From Pelargonium nanum (Eukaryota > Streptophyta > Magnoliopsida > Geraniales > Geraniaceae): a stretch of 23,679 nt of DNA. Under the pieces are notes generated by a model. It did not search any database and was not told the origin of the DNA. It saw only the letters and a list, made by a program, of their open reading frames with translations. Every line of letters begins with the position of its first letter. The stretch's first letter is position 1. The position numbers and the translations under genes are program-made. Below, one piece after another: positions 11,601 through 20,221 of this stretch. Where the stretch lies: assembly GCA_036897485.1 (NCBI GenBank), contig JAYMTF010001395.1, forward strand, positions 1-23,679, written 5' to 3'.

Positions 11601-12904
11601 GAGCTAGTGGTCTTACTCAGTAAATAATCCATGAACATCAAGATCATTTTCCCTCAGTTTTGGACCGGTGCTATACCACCCCACAACATGTTCCTTGGCT
11701 GAAAGGGTAAATTTTCAATTTGATTATACACAATGAAACCTCAGATAATTCCACAAGAGCGACTAAAATGGAAGAACAGCCTGAGAAATACCATTTATTC
11801 TCTTAAACATGGAGAACATTGCTTCATGGTAGTTGTGGTCCAAAAACCAGATGCTAGGATCCTTTTCATCTTCCTCAAATGGCACTGTGAAATCAAGATT
11901 CAAATATTACATTTAAGTAATAATATATTATGCTGGCATTCATGCAGAAGACCTGATAAACAAGTTGCAGCACAATATCCAGTAACATGAAACAAGTATT
12001 AACATTGCACGAGTCCTTGAGCCCAAGAGAACTTGATAAAAAACAAACCTAATTATTGTAACATTTTTTCTCTTTCATTCAACTTTGAAACATACAAAAG
12101 AAAGTGTCAGGCTTTCTCATACAATGAATAGGAGTAAGACATGTTTGCCAAGGATAAAGTTAGTCACTCGGACTAATTTTGAAACTTGGCCTCATTTAAA
12201 AGTAATATGATATCTTTGTTTAAGAGCAATTAATATTCGCCATCAATTTGATGCAGTTTCAAATCACTAGTTAACTTGTATGTATGCAGGTTAATTCAAA
12301 TACAAGAGTGAGAATTATGTGATCTAAGACCCTCACTTTTTTCCTCAAAATGACTCTACAGTTTGACATACAAAATTTAACTCAGCTTTCAGCAATATCA
12401 TACATTCACATAAAATTGCAGACTAGTAATTTCTGTTACTACGGAGAAACTCCAAATAGAAAACCTAACTTCCAAGCCCACAGAGTAAACCCTAATATCA
12501 TCAGTGCCAGAACCCCAAACCCTCGCCGCTTCATTTTCCAACAATCAAATAATGTCAACCCGGGTATTTCTCCACAAGATAATAAATTCTCAGGAAATTC
12601 ATTCCAGCTGAAGCAAGCACAACCTAGTTCATCACGGAAACTAAAAATTTCTAGATCTAGAGAGGGCAAAGATGAAGAACAACAAACATATAGCAGAGAA
12701 GCAGAGACTGTACGTACCGGCGTAGCTGTTGGTGACATCGACAGTTCCTTTGAAGGAGGTTCCGAGCAAAACACCGACGACACGCTTGCGAGTGTCCTTG
12801 GCGACCCTGTTGTAGTTGTCGACGATGCTGAGGAGCACGAGAGGGTGCACTATCACTTTCTCGATAGGTCTCGCAGAGATTTGCTGGGTCTTGATCACGT
12901 CCAT
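8671..12904 (-). CDS. RPN8: 26S proteasome non-ATPase regulatory subunit 7 (RPN8), 10 exons, 309 aa
   Basis: RPN8 is a scaffold subunit of the proteasome lid. Its MPN domain pairs with that of the deubiquitinase RPN11. Exons in transcription order are 12904-12718, 11884-11792, 11698-11617, 11277-11181, 11065-10990, 10833-10775, 10598-10476, 9814-9757, 9660-9575 and 8739-8671. Every junction is GT..AG, all phases agree, and the sum is 930 nt. The MPN domain spans about residues 8-140 ([33 protein letters not shown]). It lacks the HxH metal ligands of active JAMM enzymes, as expected for RPN8. The C-terminal helical part includes '[10 protein letters not shown]' and '[20 protein letters not shown]'. 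Length and sequence match Arabidopsis RPN8 (about 308 aa). Start: GCC-ATG-GAC, opening [10 protein letters not shown] as in the family. Intron 1 (833 bp) and intron 9 (835 bp) are the longest, and intron 7 carries a MITE. Confidence 0.97.
10063..10271. mobile_element. Stowaway (Tc1/mariner) MITE in RPN8 intron 7
   Basis: This 209-bp element is flanked by TA on both sides (10061-10062 and 10272-10273). The left end reads CTCCATCCATCACAAAATAA and the inverted right end reads CTACCTACGTCCCAAAATAA. Both continue into TTGTC, the typical plant Stowaway terminus. It has no coding capacity. It lies wholly inside the intron between exons 7 and 8, away from both splice sites. Confidence 0.8.
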
Positions 12905-13054
12905 GGCGATTTGGCTCTGTGTTCACTTCCCAGTTCCCGATCTCTTCTGATTTTGACTGCTAAACCAGATGGTTGCTTCTTCCCCAGGAAACCTTTGTTT
13001 CTTTCGCTTTTGATATTTCATCTCGAGAGGAAGAGAAGGACTGTGGTTTTATTG

Positions 13055-13174
13055 GGCCTTAGGGTTGGGTTCAGATTTGGGCCCAAATGTCGGTGAGTTG
13101 ATGGGCCTTTCAACTTCAAGATATTGCTAATCACGTTATTTATGCCCAGGCCCATGAAGTTTCAAGGATGGGCT
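13055..13174 (-). promoter_or_regulatory. RPN8 promoter: site II elements plus telo-box-like motif
   Basis: About 150-270 bases upstream of the RPN8 ATG there are five TGGGCY/GGCCCA motifs (13055-13060, within the palindrome TTTGGGCCCAAA at 13078-13089, 13104-13109, 13149-13154, 13169-13174). One directly abuts TTAGGGTTG (13061-13069), which reads CAACCCTAA on the gene strand, a near telo-box. Site II plus telo-box is the known arrangement in plant translation and proliferation genes, where TCP factors bind site II. No TATA box stands out. The motifs are seen; their function is inferred. Confidence 0.6.
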
Positions 13175-14044
13175 TTTTGTTTTTTTTTTTTTGGTTGAAT
13201 TCAATAGGCAAGCAATTCAGTATTCACATTGTTCTTTTTGAAAAATTTAAAGTCACAAGGCATAACTGAATAACTTTGGACTTTCTTGAGTATAGTTATA
13301 TTATCTTTTTAACGTCTTATGTGTTCTTACCCAAAATCTAGCCTATTACCAAAAGTTTCTTAGACAATTCAAAAGTTGATGCATTGCCTAATCAAAAGGT
13401 ACAAAGGTTATTGATAAGTCATGTTACATGATAATTATAAGATAATGTGATGAATGATGACACGATACTTGTATTACGAACATAAGCTAATTTGTACTAA
13501 AGAAATAATGTTGAGTTTGTTTGTTTTCTTCTTCTTTTGCAATTAATTAAATCAGTGTCGTTTTGGCTGTTGATTTTAAAAAGGAAAAAAAACGCATCGT
13601 ATAATGATCTAATCACAAAAAATGACAACTATTTTGAGTTGGCACCGTTCACATGTCCTTAACAGTTGACTTGTCACAAAATGACATGCTACAAGTCTAC
13701 AACTGATTAATTGAGGTAAAATAAATAAATAAATAATTCAATGCAAGGATTATATGAATGAAAAACTCTAATTAGAGGCTAAGCTAAAAAATAGTGTGTA
13801 TTCAGATTAGGCAAAACCATTTAACTTTATATTCAATTTTAAGCTTATAATAATCCCTTTAGTGCATTGAGGATAATTTTGTCTATACCAGTAAAGAGAT
13901 ATTATATCTATTTAATTATCTATTGATACATGTACAAAAAAGATTTCATTCTATGTTGATTTATCCATTGCGACGTCAAATGTTGAAATGAAAACTATTT
14001 ACCTGGTGAATTTTTTACGTGAAATAATCTATCGTTACCGTTTT
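13175..14044. other. Spacer upstream of RPN8, no gene seen
   Basis: The spacer is AT-rich with an (AAAT)n run. A fragment TGACAACTATTTTGAGTTGG near 13623 resembles a lone Stowaway end, but no partner end was found. Confidence 0.5.
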
Positions 14045-14314
14045 CATCTCCAATGAGGATGCTAAGAGAGACTTTAATACCCTTGATGCAGTGTTAAGCA
14101 TTGGAGTAGTAGGTGGTAAGGAGAAGATGCTAAAGATGAGATGTTAAGTTTAGCACCCAATGTTAAGCCACATTATTTAACATTCTCTATCATCTTGGCA
14201 TTTATTATAGTGGTGCTAAGCCTTATAGAAAAAATGATAAGCTCTCACATGATGATGTGACACAATCTCTCTTTCTTAGCACCCCATATAATAGCTAAGC
14301 ATTAGAGATGCTCC
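14045..14314. mobile_element. Candidate PIF/Harbinger-like MITE, about 270 bp
   Basis: The left end CATCTCCAATGAGGATGC matches the inverted right end GGAGCATCTCTAATGC. The 'GAGCATCTCCAATG' type of terminus is common in plant MITEs. Inside, GCTAAG and TTAAGC words recur in both orientations (14059, 14093, 14162, 14216, 14295). The target duplication is unclear, so the superfamily is a guess. Confidence 0.5.
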
Positions 14315-14329
14315 AAAATATTGAAATGA

Positions 14330-14542
14330 CTAAAACAATCTGTTGGGTCAAACAATTGATGCGCTTTGAAATTACTTTGAGGTCTCAGGTTCGAGCCTCC
14401 TTGCCGACGGTATGGGGTGAGATTTATGGGTTTAAAGGGAGAACTAACAACTAACAAGGGTGATGCTTCCATCAGGAGGTGAGAAACACAGAAAAAACAC
14501 ATGCCGCATAGGCCTGCTTGTCCCGTTGCTTATAAAAAAAAA
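14330..14542 (+). mobile_element. SINE-like element with tRNA-type B box and poly(A) tail
   Basis: GGTTCGAGCCT (14388-14398) matches the RNA polymerase III B box (GGTTCGANNCC). It sits about 60 bases from the presumed 5' end, and the element ends in a run of nine A residues (14534-14542). Total length is about 210 bp, typical for a plant SINE. The A box and the target-site duplication are not clear. Confidence 0.4.
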
Positions 14543-14977
14543 TCTCATACATAGCGCAACATAAACGGTGCCGCTTTGGGGTTCGTGGGGAAGAGGACAT
14601 GGGTACATGAAATTCAAAGATGGGAAGCAAACCCAAGGTGTGAGTCACTGCCGCCAATAATTAAATGCAATTCCAAGGAGACATTTCTCATAAACAGAAG
14701 CAAATTCTCATTCCCAAGCATTTGACACTACCCATATATATTTCCAACAGAGTAAACACACCCACATAAAAATAAACGCTAGGTTTTCATGTGCATCATG
14801 CAGAGGAGAATGTCCACCCTTTTTTTATATTTTCCAAGCAATTTCTTTTATAATTTAAAAAAAAAGAGAGTAAATTTTAATCTCTACTATTACACCATCA
14901 CCACCACCATCTTTCCTTCCTGATCATGCAACCTAAAATCTAAAACTTATTTCCAGTCCTAACAATATTATATTGAT
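14543..14977. other. WOX5 downstream region
   Basis: The WOX5 3' UTR probably occupies the part next to 14978. The rest shows no gene, only T- and A-rich tracts near 14820-14870. Confidence 0.45.
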
Positions 14978-15713
14978 CTAAAGGAAGCTTAAACGAAGAT
15001 CCAATGGTGGATGATCCATTTCTGTTCCTATGCCGTAAGGATTGTAAGCGTATGCTGCATTTTCCTTGCCCTCGCTCGTGTAAAGTCTCAGCTTCTCTGC
15101 TTCTGATTCCGCGAACGAGTTTACTGGGAAAAGTTGCAGCGTCTCCACCACTCTTTCTGGCTCCAGAACCTGGTTTATCTCTGCAAAATCTGCATAATTT
15201 TGGAACAAAAACAATGAGAAGGTACAGATAAACTATAGAGGAAACAGAATCTCAGCGAGCTTTTAATGGTCGAGACTCAGTCATGCCAAATATTAACATC
15301 AAGCTGTCTATTTTCTAATAGCTATTTGTAGTAAACAAGAAAAGGAGCCAAGGTAAGAGAAGATTTTACGTACGCTTCGCAGATGAAATCTTGTCCTGTC
15401 GATGGATCACATCCTTTTCATCAAATGATACTCTCCTCCGCTTCTGTCTTTCCCTCGCTTTATGGTTCTGGAACCAATAAAAGACGTTCTTGCTCTCAAT
15501 CTTACCGTAAAAGCTCAGCTGATCCGAGATCTTCTGAATTTGGTCAGTGCTCGGTGTTCGGAGTCCAGACCTGAACAGATCAGTTAAGACTTTAACCTGT
15601 TCAGTAGTCGGATTCCAACGCCCACACTTGGCACCACCACCTCCTCCGCCAGCACCGCCACCGCAGCGAACACTTCCAGTTTTGATGTAAAAGCCTGACA
15701 TTCCCTCGTCCAT
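14978..15713 (-). CDS. WOX5: WUSCHEL-related homeobox protein WOX5 (WOX5/7 clade), 2 exons, 183 aa
   Basis: WOX5 is a nuclear repressor made in the root quiescent centre that keeps neighbouring stem cells undifferentiated. Exons are 15713-15374 and 15189-14978, joined by a 184-bp phase-1 intron (c|GTACGT .. TATGCAG|at). The expanded WOX homeodomain spans about residues 30-95 ([30 protein letters not shown]). The WUS box TLQLFP is at 130-135, and the protein ends in an EAR-like LDLRLSFL. These features and the total length match Arabidopsis WOX5 (182 aa). A glycine-rich run precedes the homeodomain. Met5 (MSGFYIK) aligns better with the Arabidopsis start than Met1, so translation could begin four residues later. 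A second AG nine bases downstream of the acceptor would remove three residues. The next upstream gene on RPN8's side is on the same strand. Confidence 0.95.
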
Positions 15714-15818
15714 ACCTCAGCTACAAATCACTAAGCTTTGAGAGCTTTCTGTGCCTCTGAACTTTCCTTCTGAGCTTCTTAAGTCTGAACTGATCAAAAG
15801 AGACTACCAAACCGTGTG

Positions 15819-15829
15819 CATATATAATA
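15819..15829 (-). promoter_or_regulatory. Probable TATA box of WOX5
   Basis: On the gene strand the sequence TATTATATATG lies about 106-116 bases before the ATG, followed by a leader of plausible length. AT-rich sequence is common here, so this is a fair but not certain core-promoter call. Confidence 0.45.
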
Positions 15830-16011
15830 CTATAAGAGATGAATAGTTTAATCCTAAAATTTTGTAACTATTGTTTGTTTTTATTTGTAAGAGAGAGAAG
15901 AGCTATCAGAATCAGCCCTTAGTTTATTCGCTCTGCTTTGATTTTAGGGAATTTACGATTGAACTGTCCGGATTTGATCGTTTTGTTTTTTCCCGGGTTT
16001 TTGTGCACAGA

Positions 16012-16027
16012 GAGACATAGAGAGACA
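16012..16027 (-). promoter_or_regulatory. Tandem auxin-response-type motifs upstream of WOX5
   Basis: GAGACA occurs at 16012-16017 and 16022-16027. On the WOX5 strand these are two direct TGTCTC motifs, ten bases start to start, about 300 bases before the ATG. TGTCTC is the canonical ARF-binding AuxRE, and WOX5 is known to respond to auxin in Arabidopsis. The repeat itself (AGAGACATAG/AGAGACATGC) is seen; binding is inferred. Confidence 0.4.
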
Positions 16028-16160
16028 TGCGCAAAAGCTGCCACTGTTCAACGTTTCGGTCCGTGAGCAGACAACATGTAAGTTACAGCAATTAAGCATA
16101 AACTATTCTAAGTTATGAATCTACTTACATTAAAAGATAGAATTGTGTTTTTCAGTAAAG

Positions 16161-16227
16161 TATGTCCAAATTTTATATCTTATTCTTTTTTATACTAAAA
16201 AAAAATAAGATATAAAATTTGGACATA
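16161..16227. repeat. Near-perfect hairpin (fold-back), 32-bp arms
   Basis: Arms 16161-16192 and 16196-16227 are inverted copies. The outer 24 bp pair perfectly, one mismatch follows (16185/16203), then seven more pairs close on a 3-base loop. The arm starts TATGTCCAAATTTTATATCT. No clear target-site duplication is visible. It could be a minimal fold-back element or a small-RNA-producing hairpin in the WOX5 upstream region. Confidence 0.85.
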
Positions 16228-16399
16228 TCTTATTAACTATGTATGAGAACTCTAAAAAAGTTTGACTAATTCTTAGACACATGTAGTATTTTACTAGAGC
16301 ATTATTAGCATGCACAAAAGTTCCCAAATAGTGTTGGGGTCGACTACACAACTCCTTTAGCAAAATTCAACTAGATCTTCTACTCATATTTTCCTTCAC

Positions 16400-16545
16400 T
16401 GCTGCCGATCTGTGCATGCGTGTCGTGTTCGTATCGTGCTGAAGGTTGTTAGTGTGCAACATGACCGAACATGAACAAGACATGTTTAGTAATCGCGTTG
16501 TGCAGTCCAACACGAACACGACACATTTAACACGAATTGCCAGCT
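16400..16545. repeat. Dispersed 'CACGAACACGAC' repeat, copy B
   Basis: The block is rich in ACACGAC/GTGTCGTG words and abuts the LINE remnant. Its 19-mer ACATGTTTAGTAATCGCGT (16480-16498) occurs inverted and exact at 2882-2900. 'GCTGAAGGTT' (16439-16448) also recurs near 2627. It is therefore a member of a repeat family shared with copy A, of unknown class. Confidence 0.6.
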
Positions 16546-16841
16546 GTACCTGCATCCTATCCATTAGTATCTTCTTCGTTAAACGAAGTGTTATCATGCC
16601 TTCTTTCCATATTCAATTTGATTTACACTCCTAGTGTTTTTATTTTCTCCTAACCAAATTTCTCTAATCTCCTCATGGTGACACTAATTAATATCCCTTT
16701 GCTTTACATGCCCAAATAACTTTAAATGGTTTTCCTGCGTCTTATCTTTAATTGATGCTACACTGACTCTTACTCGAATAGTTTCACTCATAATCTTATC
16801 ACTCCTAGTGTTATCACAAATCCATCTAAGCATTCTCATCC
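16540..16841 (-). pseudogene. Decayed LINE (non-LTR retrotransposon) ORF2 3' fragment
   Basis: A 51-codon frame on the minus strand (16839-16684) begins MRMLRWICDNTRSDKI and ends LFGHVKQRDIN. This matches the familiar C-terminal tail of plant LINE ORF2 proteins (consensus of the type 'MRMLRWMCGHTRxDRIRN...LRWFGHVxRR'). Sequence further downstream on the same strand (about 16600-16540) still reads ITLRLTKKILMDRMQ, like the 'L..DRxEWR' tail, but in a shifted frame. No reverse transcriptase domain is left here. It is a dead remnant, and its frame is too short to stand out as an open reading frame. Confidence 0.7.
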
Positions 16842-17931
16842 ATGGAAATAAATTCTAAGAGTGACCACAACATATTGCTGAAATTTGATGCACCACAAAT
16901 CACATGAACTCAAGTGACAGAATATCAAGTAAAAAGTTAAGTAAATTGTGCACAAATTGCTATGTAGACTCTTCTAGTAAGTCCAATACCAACACAACAT
17001 GTGAGTAGTCCAAACTTTTGTTTTTTTAAGCAATGGACATCTGCTAAAAATCATATGAATTCTGAGTTCCTAAACATTGTAAAGTGGGTATGATGGGCCA
17101 AACAAATGAGGCAAGTGAAAGTCAAAGTTCACATTGTCTGATCTTTATTGGACGGTTGTGATCGCTACTACTGACAGAGATACTCGGTTATGTTGACCAT
17201 TCAGTACAGTTCAGTCAAATAATGTTGGTTTTAAACCTTCTTTTAAGAGAGTGGGAACATAAACTAGAAGACAATAAAGCCACCAATTTGAAATTAGATA
17301 CAGACAACTCATGACCAACCAAAAGGGAAGCAACTTGCCTTTTCTATTGTCATGTGGCTCCTGTCTTTGGCAACTTCATGCCCCTTTTCAAATCATCTGT
17401 AATGAACTTTTCATTCATACTTAGAAACTTGAAAAGAAACATGATTCATATTTAGAAACTTATATAAATCATTTTCATTTTGGGTAAAGGTAGCTAACTC
17501 AGTTAACTAAAGAGAGTGTACTGTTAGAAAACTAGGAACTTAAAATCAATACAAACCTCTTAACAACCAGATCATAAAATCAATACCAACTATAAAATCT
17601 TGCACAAAAAGAAACTCTTAGAAAATCATGTTAAATGATTTTACAGAAGAAACTCATAAACTTGACAGAAGCATAGAAATTAAGTTCAAATGTTCACATA
17701 TTTTCTCATTATGGTATTGAAAAGATAGGAACAAAAAGATGGTATGCATGCTCCAATAATTTATCAGTAATAGAGATTAGAGAAGCCGAAAGAGGATTTT
17801 CTCAAGCATGCTTATCCTTTCTCTCAAATATCTCAACTATGTTAGGTAGATTTTTTCTCCCTTTTGTTATTGTTGATTAATTATTCGTGTAGAACATTGA
17901 TCTGTACTTGATAAATTTGTTAATGCTACTT
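16842..17931. other. Spacer between LINE remnant and tentative small gene
   Basis: No coding exon or transposon end could be supported beyond the small tandem duplication at 17413. Additional exons or 3' UTR of the small gene could extend into the right-hand part. Confidence 0.45.
17413..17461. repeat. Two-copy 31-bp tandem duplication
   Basis: ATTCATACTTAGAAACTT at 17413-17430 recurs as ATTCATATTTAGAAACTT at 17444-17461. It is a small local duplication in the spacer between the LINE remnant and the tentative small gene. Confidence 0.6.
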
Positions 17932-18846
17932 TTAGTCAAGCAAGTGCAGAGCCAATTTATTTTGTGCACTTTCTACAATTCCCAATGATGTTTTCCTCAC
18001 AGCTTGTACAGAATCGGCTTGTCTTGTAGCATAGACAGTATAGTTTAGCTCGCTATGTTCTAACTCCTAGGCAGCTTAGTAACCTACTGAGACACAACTC
18101 TGTTTAATTTATTAGTATTTTTTAAGCACCCTTTCTTCATATAAAAGAAGTAAGATAATACGTACCAACCCAAAAACTGTATCTTTCCAACTCTTGTAAC
18201 CCCAAAGTCCTAAAGTATTCGCCATTCCTTTCATATTAACATAACCGTTAAGCGGGCATCTAGATTTAAAACTAATAACCACAAGGCTCAGCAGGTCATA
18301 AATGGTCACTAGCATCAGCTATTTTTGACACATTTTCTGGTTGACAAACTATCATGGAGCAGACAAATTAGGTTGAAATCCAATCACTTCCTAATAAAAT
18401 ATGTTTTCTAAAGGTATGATCTTCTAAATTCTCTATTGTCTATTGATTAAAAAACTCAACTTTTAGGATAGTTTGGGTTCAATCACAACACTCTTTCCCA
18501 ATGAAGTGCAAAGCAAAATGTACATTTCACAATGGAAGCAAATTCACAGTGAACAAACATGATTGTTCTCAGAGGACTTTTAACAAACAGTTTATCTGCA
18601 TAATCAGATTTGCCAGAAACAACAAAGGTAAGAAACCAATTAAGCCAAACAAAGTTTTCATCAACCAATTAGGTAAAAGTAAAAGAGAAGGGACACATAC
18701 ATGAACATGAACATGAAGAAGAAGAATAAGTAATTGCTGAGGAAATTGCATGGGGATTGGTGAAATTGGGCCATAAAAGTGAGATTGGGGAAGAGTAGAG
18801 AGGGTTTAGGGTTTAGGGCACGCGTGAGAGAAGAAGTGGCCGCCAT
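17932..18846 (-). CDS. Tentative small gene, 3 exons, 124 aa, unknown product
   Basis: I do not recognise this protein. The start ATG at 18846-18844 has a strong plant context (GGAC-ATG-GCGGCC) and opens MAATSSLTRALNPKPSLLF, which looks like a mitochondrial or plastid transit peptide. A model with consistent phases has exons 18846-18701 (donor AT|GTATGT), 18259-18166 (acceptor TCTAG, donor TTG|GTACGT) and 18066-17932 (acceptor CCTAG, stop TAA). Exon 2 reads CPLNGYVNMKGMANTLGLWG and exon 3 ends AQNKLALHLLD. Exon 1 ends in an odd Phe/Met-rich run, so its 3' boundary is the weakest part. Another acceptor-like TATGCAG lies at 18618-18612. A TGGGCC motif and telomere-like repeats near the start fit an expressed housekeeping or organellar gene. 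It could instead be a non-coding transcript. Confidence 0.35.
18801..18818 (-). repeat. Telomere-like repeats (CCCTAAA x2.5) inside the first exon
   Basis: The plus strand reads AGGGTTTAGGGTTTAGGG, which is CCCTAAACCCTAAACCCT on the gene strand. It lies 29-46 bases past the putative ATG and would encode LNPKP within the transit-peptide-like start. It contains two telo-boxes (AAACCCTA). Telo-boxes normally sit in leaders, so translation might instead start at the next Met (18774-18772). Confidence 0.7.
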
Positions 18847-20221
18847 GTCCCTAATCTCCGTGTTTTAAAAAATGTTGTCTCCAACAACAGAAAGTTAGTT
18901 GTCGGATCGAAATGAATTCCGGACAAAAGGGAGCACTTATCGTCATTAACATGACACCAACACAGCACTCACCATCATCAACACATTAACGTTAGACCTC
19001 TCAATTTGTGGAAGAAGTGGAAACTAATTGGACCCCACTTCTCACTATGTGTTTGAGTGGTGGATTATTACATATTCAAATCAATCAACATACTCTTACA
19101 AATAATGATAATGGGAATTATTTAAGTTAGGGTATGTTGTGTAGAATAGGGTTAGGGAAAGAATGAGATCAATAGATAATCAAGTATATATATATAAATA
19201 AACAATCCAACAAAAGATAACACATGTTTATGTGATGTTGGTTCAATTTTAATGCGCGCCTACTCAACCTTATTTATTTTTTAATTATGTGTAAGCTATT
19301 ACCGTCTACTTCAACTTAATTACAAAAGCTATATTGCTTCATTTTATCGAGAGTAACTATATTGATCAACATGTTAGTGGTATTTTTTAGCGTAATTTTT
19401 TTTAACGAAAAAACTCTCATGCTATCTATTCTCTGAAGAAATTATACCTAAAATGGATGTGTTTCGTTGTTGAATGAAGTAATGAATTCTTTGTCAGGTA
19501 TAAGCTATTGGGTTTGACAATAAACAAAGAGATATGATTATTCATGTAGTCACGTTTTGGTCTATCTGAAAATTTAAGTGCTCATTCATTTATAATAGTC
19601 AAAAGCTGGGGGATGCCCACACTGCATCCCATGCGCTTTGTATGGCTAGCCGATGGCTATCATCTAGAGATACAAATGTTTCCTCGTTTACGTCGAACAC
19701 TCAAGTCCTAGAGTTTGTTGTAAATTTTCTAATGTGTTTGTAATGTAGTACTCTGATAGCGCTTTTAAGCAAGGTCATGTAAGAGGTGGATAACAATTAA
19801 CATATAATCATATTGACATCCTCCAAGCTGAATCTAATAACCATTTTCTCAATGTGAAACTTGACCACAAAAGCTATACTATGATAACTTAAAAAACACA
19901 TCAGCTGCAATCACATATGCAACAGCTCGGAATGTAGTGAGTATCATCAACTAAAAAACGTCAAGAAAACCTTTATAACGTTCTAAAATCACCAATTAAA
20001 GCTTGAGATGGTTTGCAAACATGCAATATAAGAACAAAGAAAGAGATCTTGGTTAAAATTTAAATTATCTTATGCCACAACCCTATTCCAAATCTTGCAA
20101 AATATTACAAAACTTACACCAAAATGAAAACACTCACATCCCTCAAGAGTCGGACATATTCTACTACTATCAGTAAAGGAAATTTGAAAGACAAAATTGT
20201 CTTGACACATGCATTCAGGAG
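18847..20221. other. Intergenic region between eIF3F 3' end and the tentative small gene
   Basis: The right part (about 20000-20221) is expected to contain the eIF3F 3' UTR. The left part would be the promoter of the small gene. A short (TA)n tract lies near 19185-19196. No other gene is visible. Confidence 0.5.

Noticed and set aside
12350-13096. 248-codon plus-strand frame over RPN8 exon 1
   Set aside because: It runs antisense through the well-supported RPN8 exon 1, intron 1 and promoter, and its translation shows no recognisable domain.
14388-14398. B box as part of a functional tRNA gene
   Set aside because: No cloverleaf, acceptor-stem pairing or A box could be found around it. A SINE-like origin is more likely.
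18483-18614. Exon reading DKLFVKSPLRTIM after the acceptor-like TATGCAG at 18618-18612
   Set aside because: Its phase does not fit the donor used for exon 1, and no good downstream donor was found. It is left out of the small-gene model but not excluded as an alternative.
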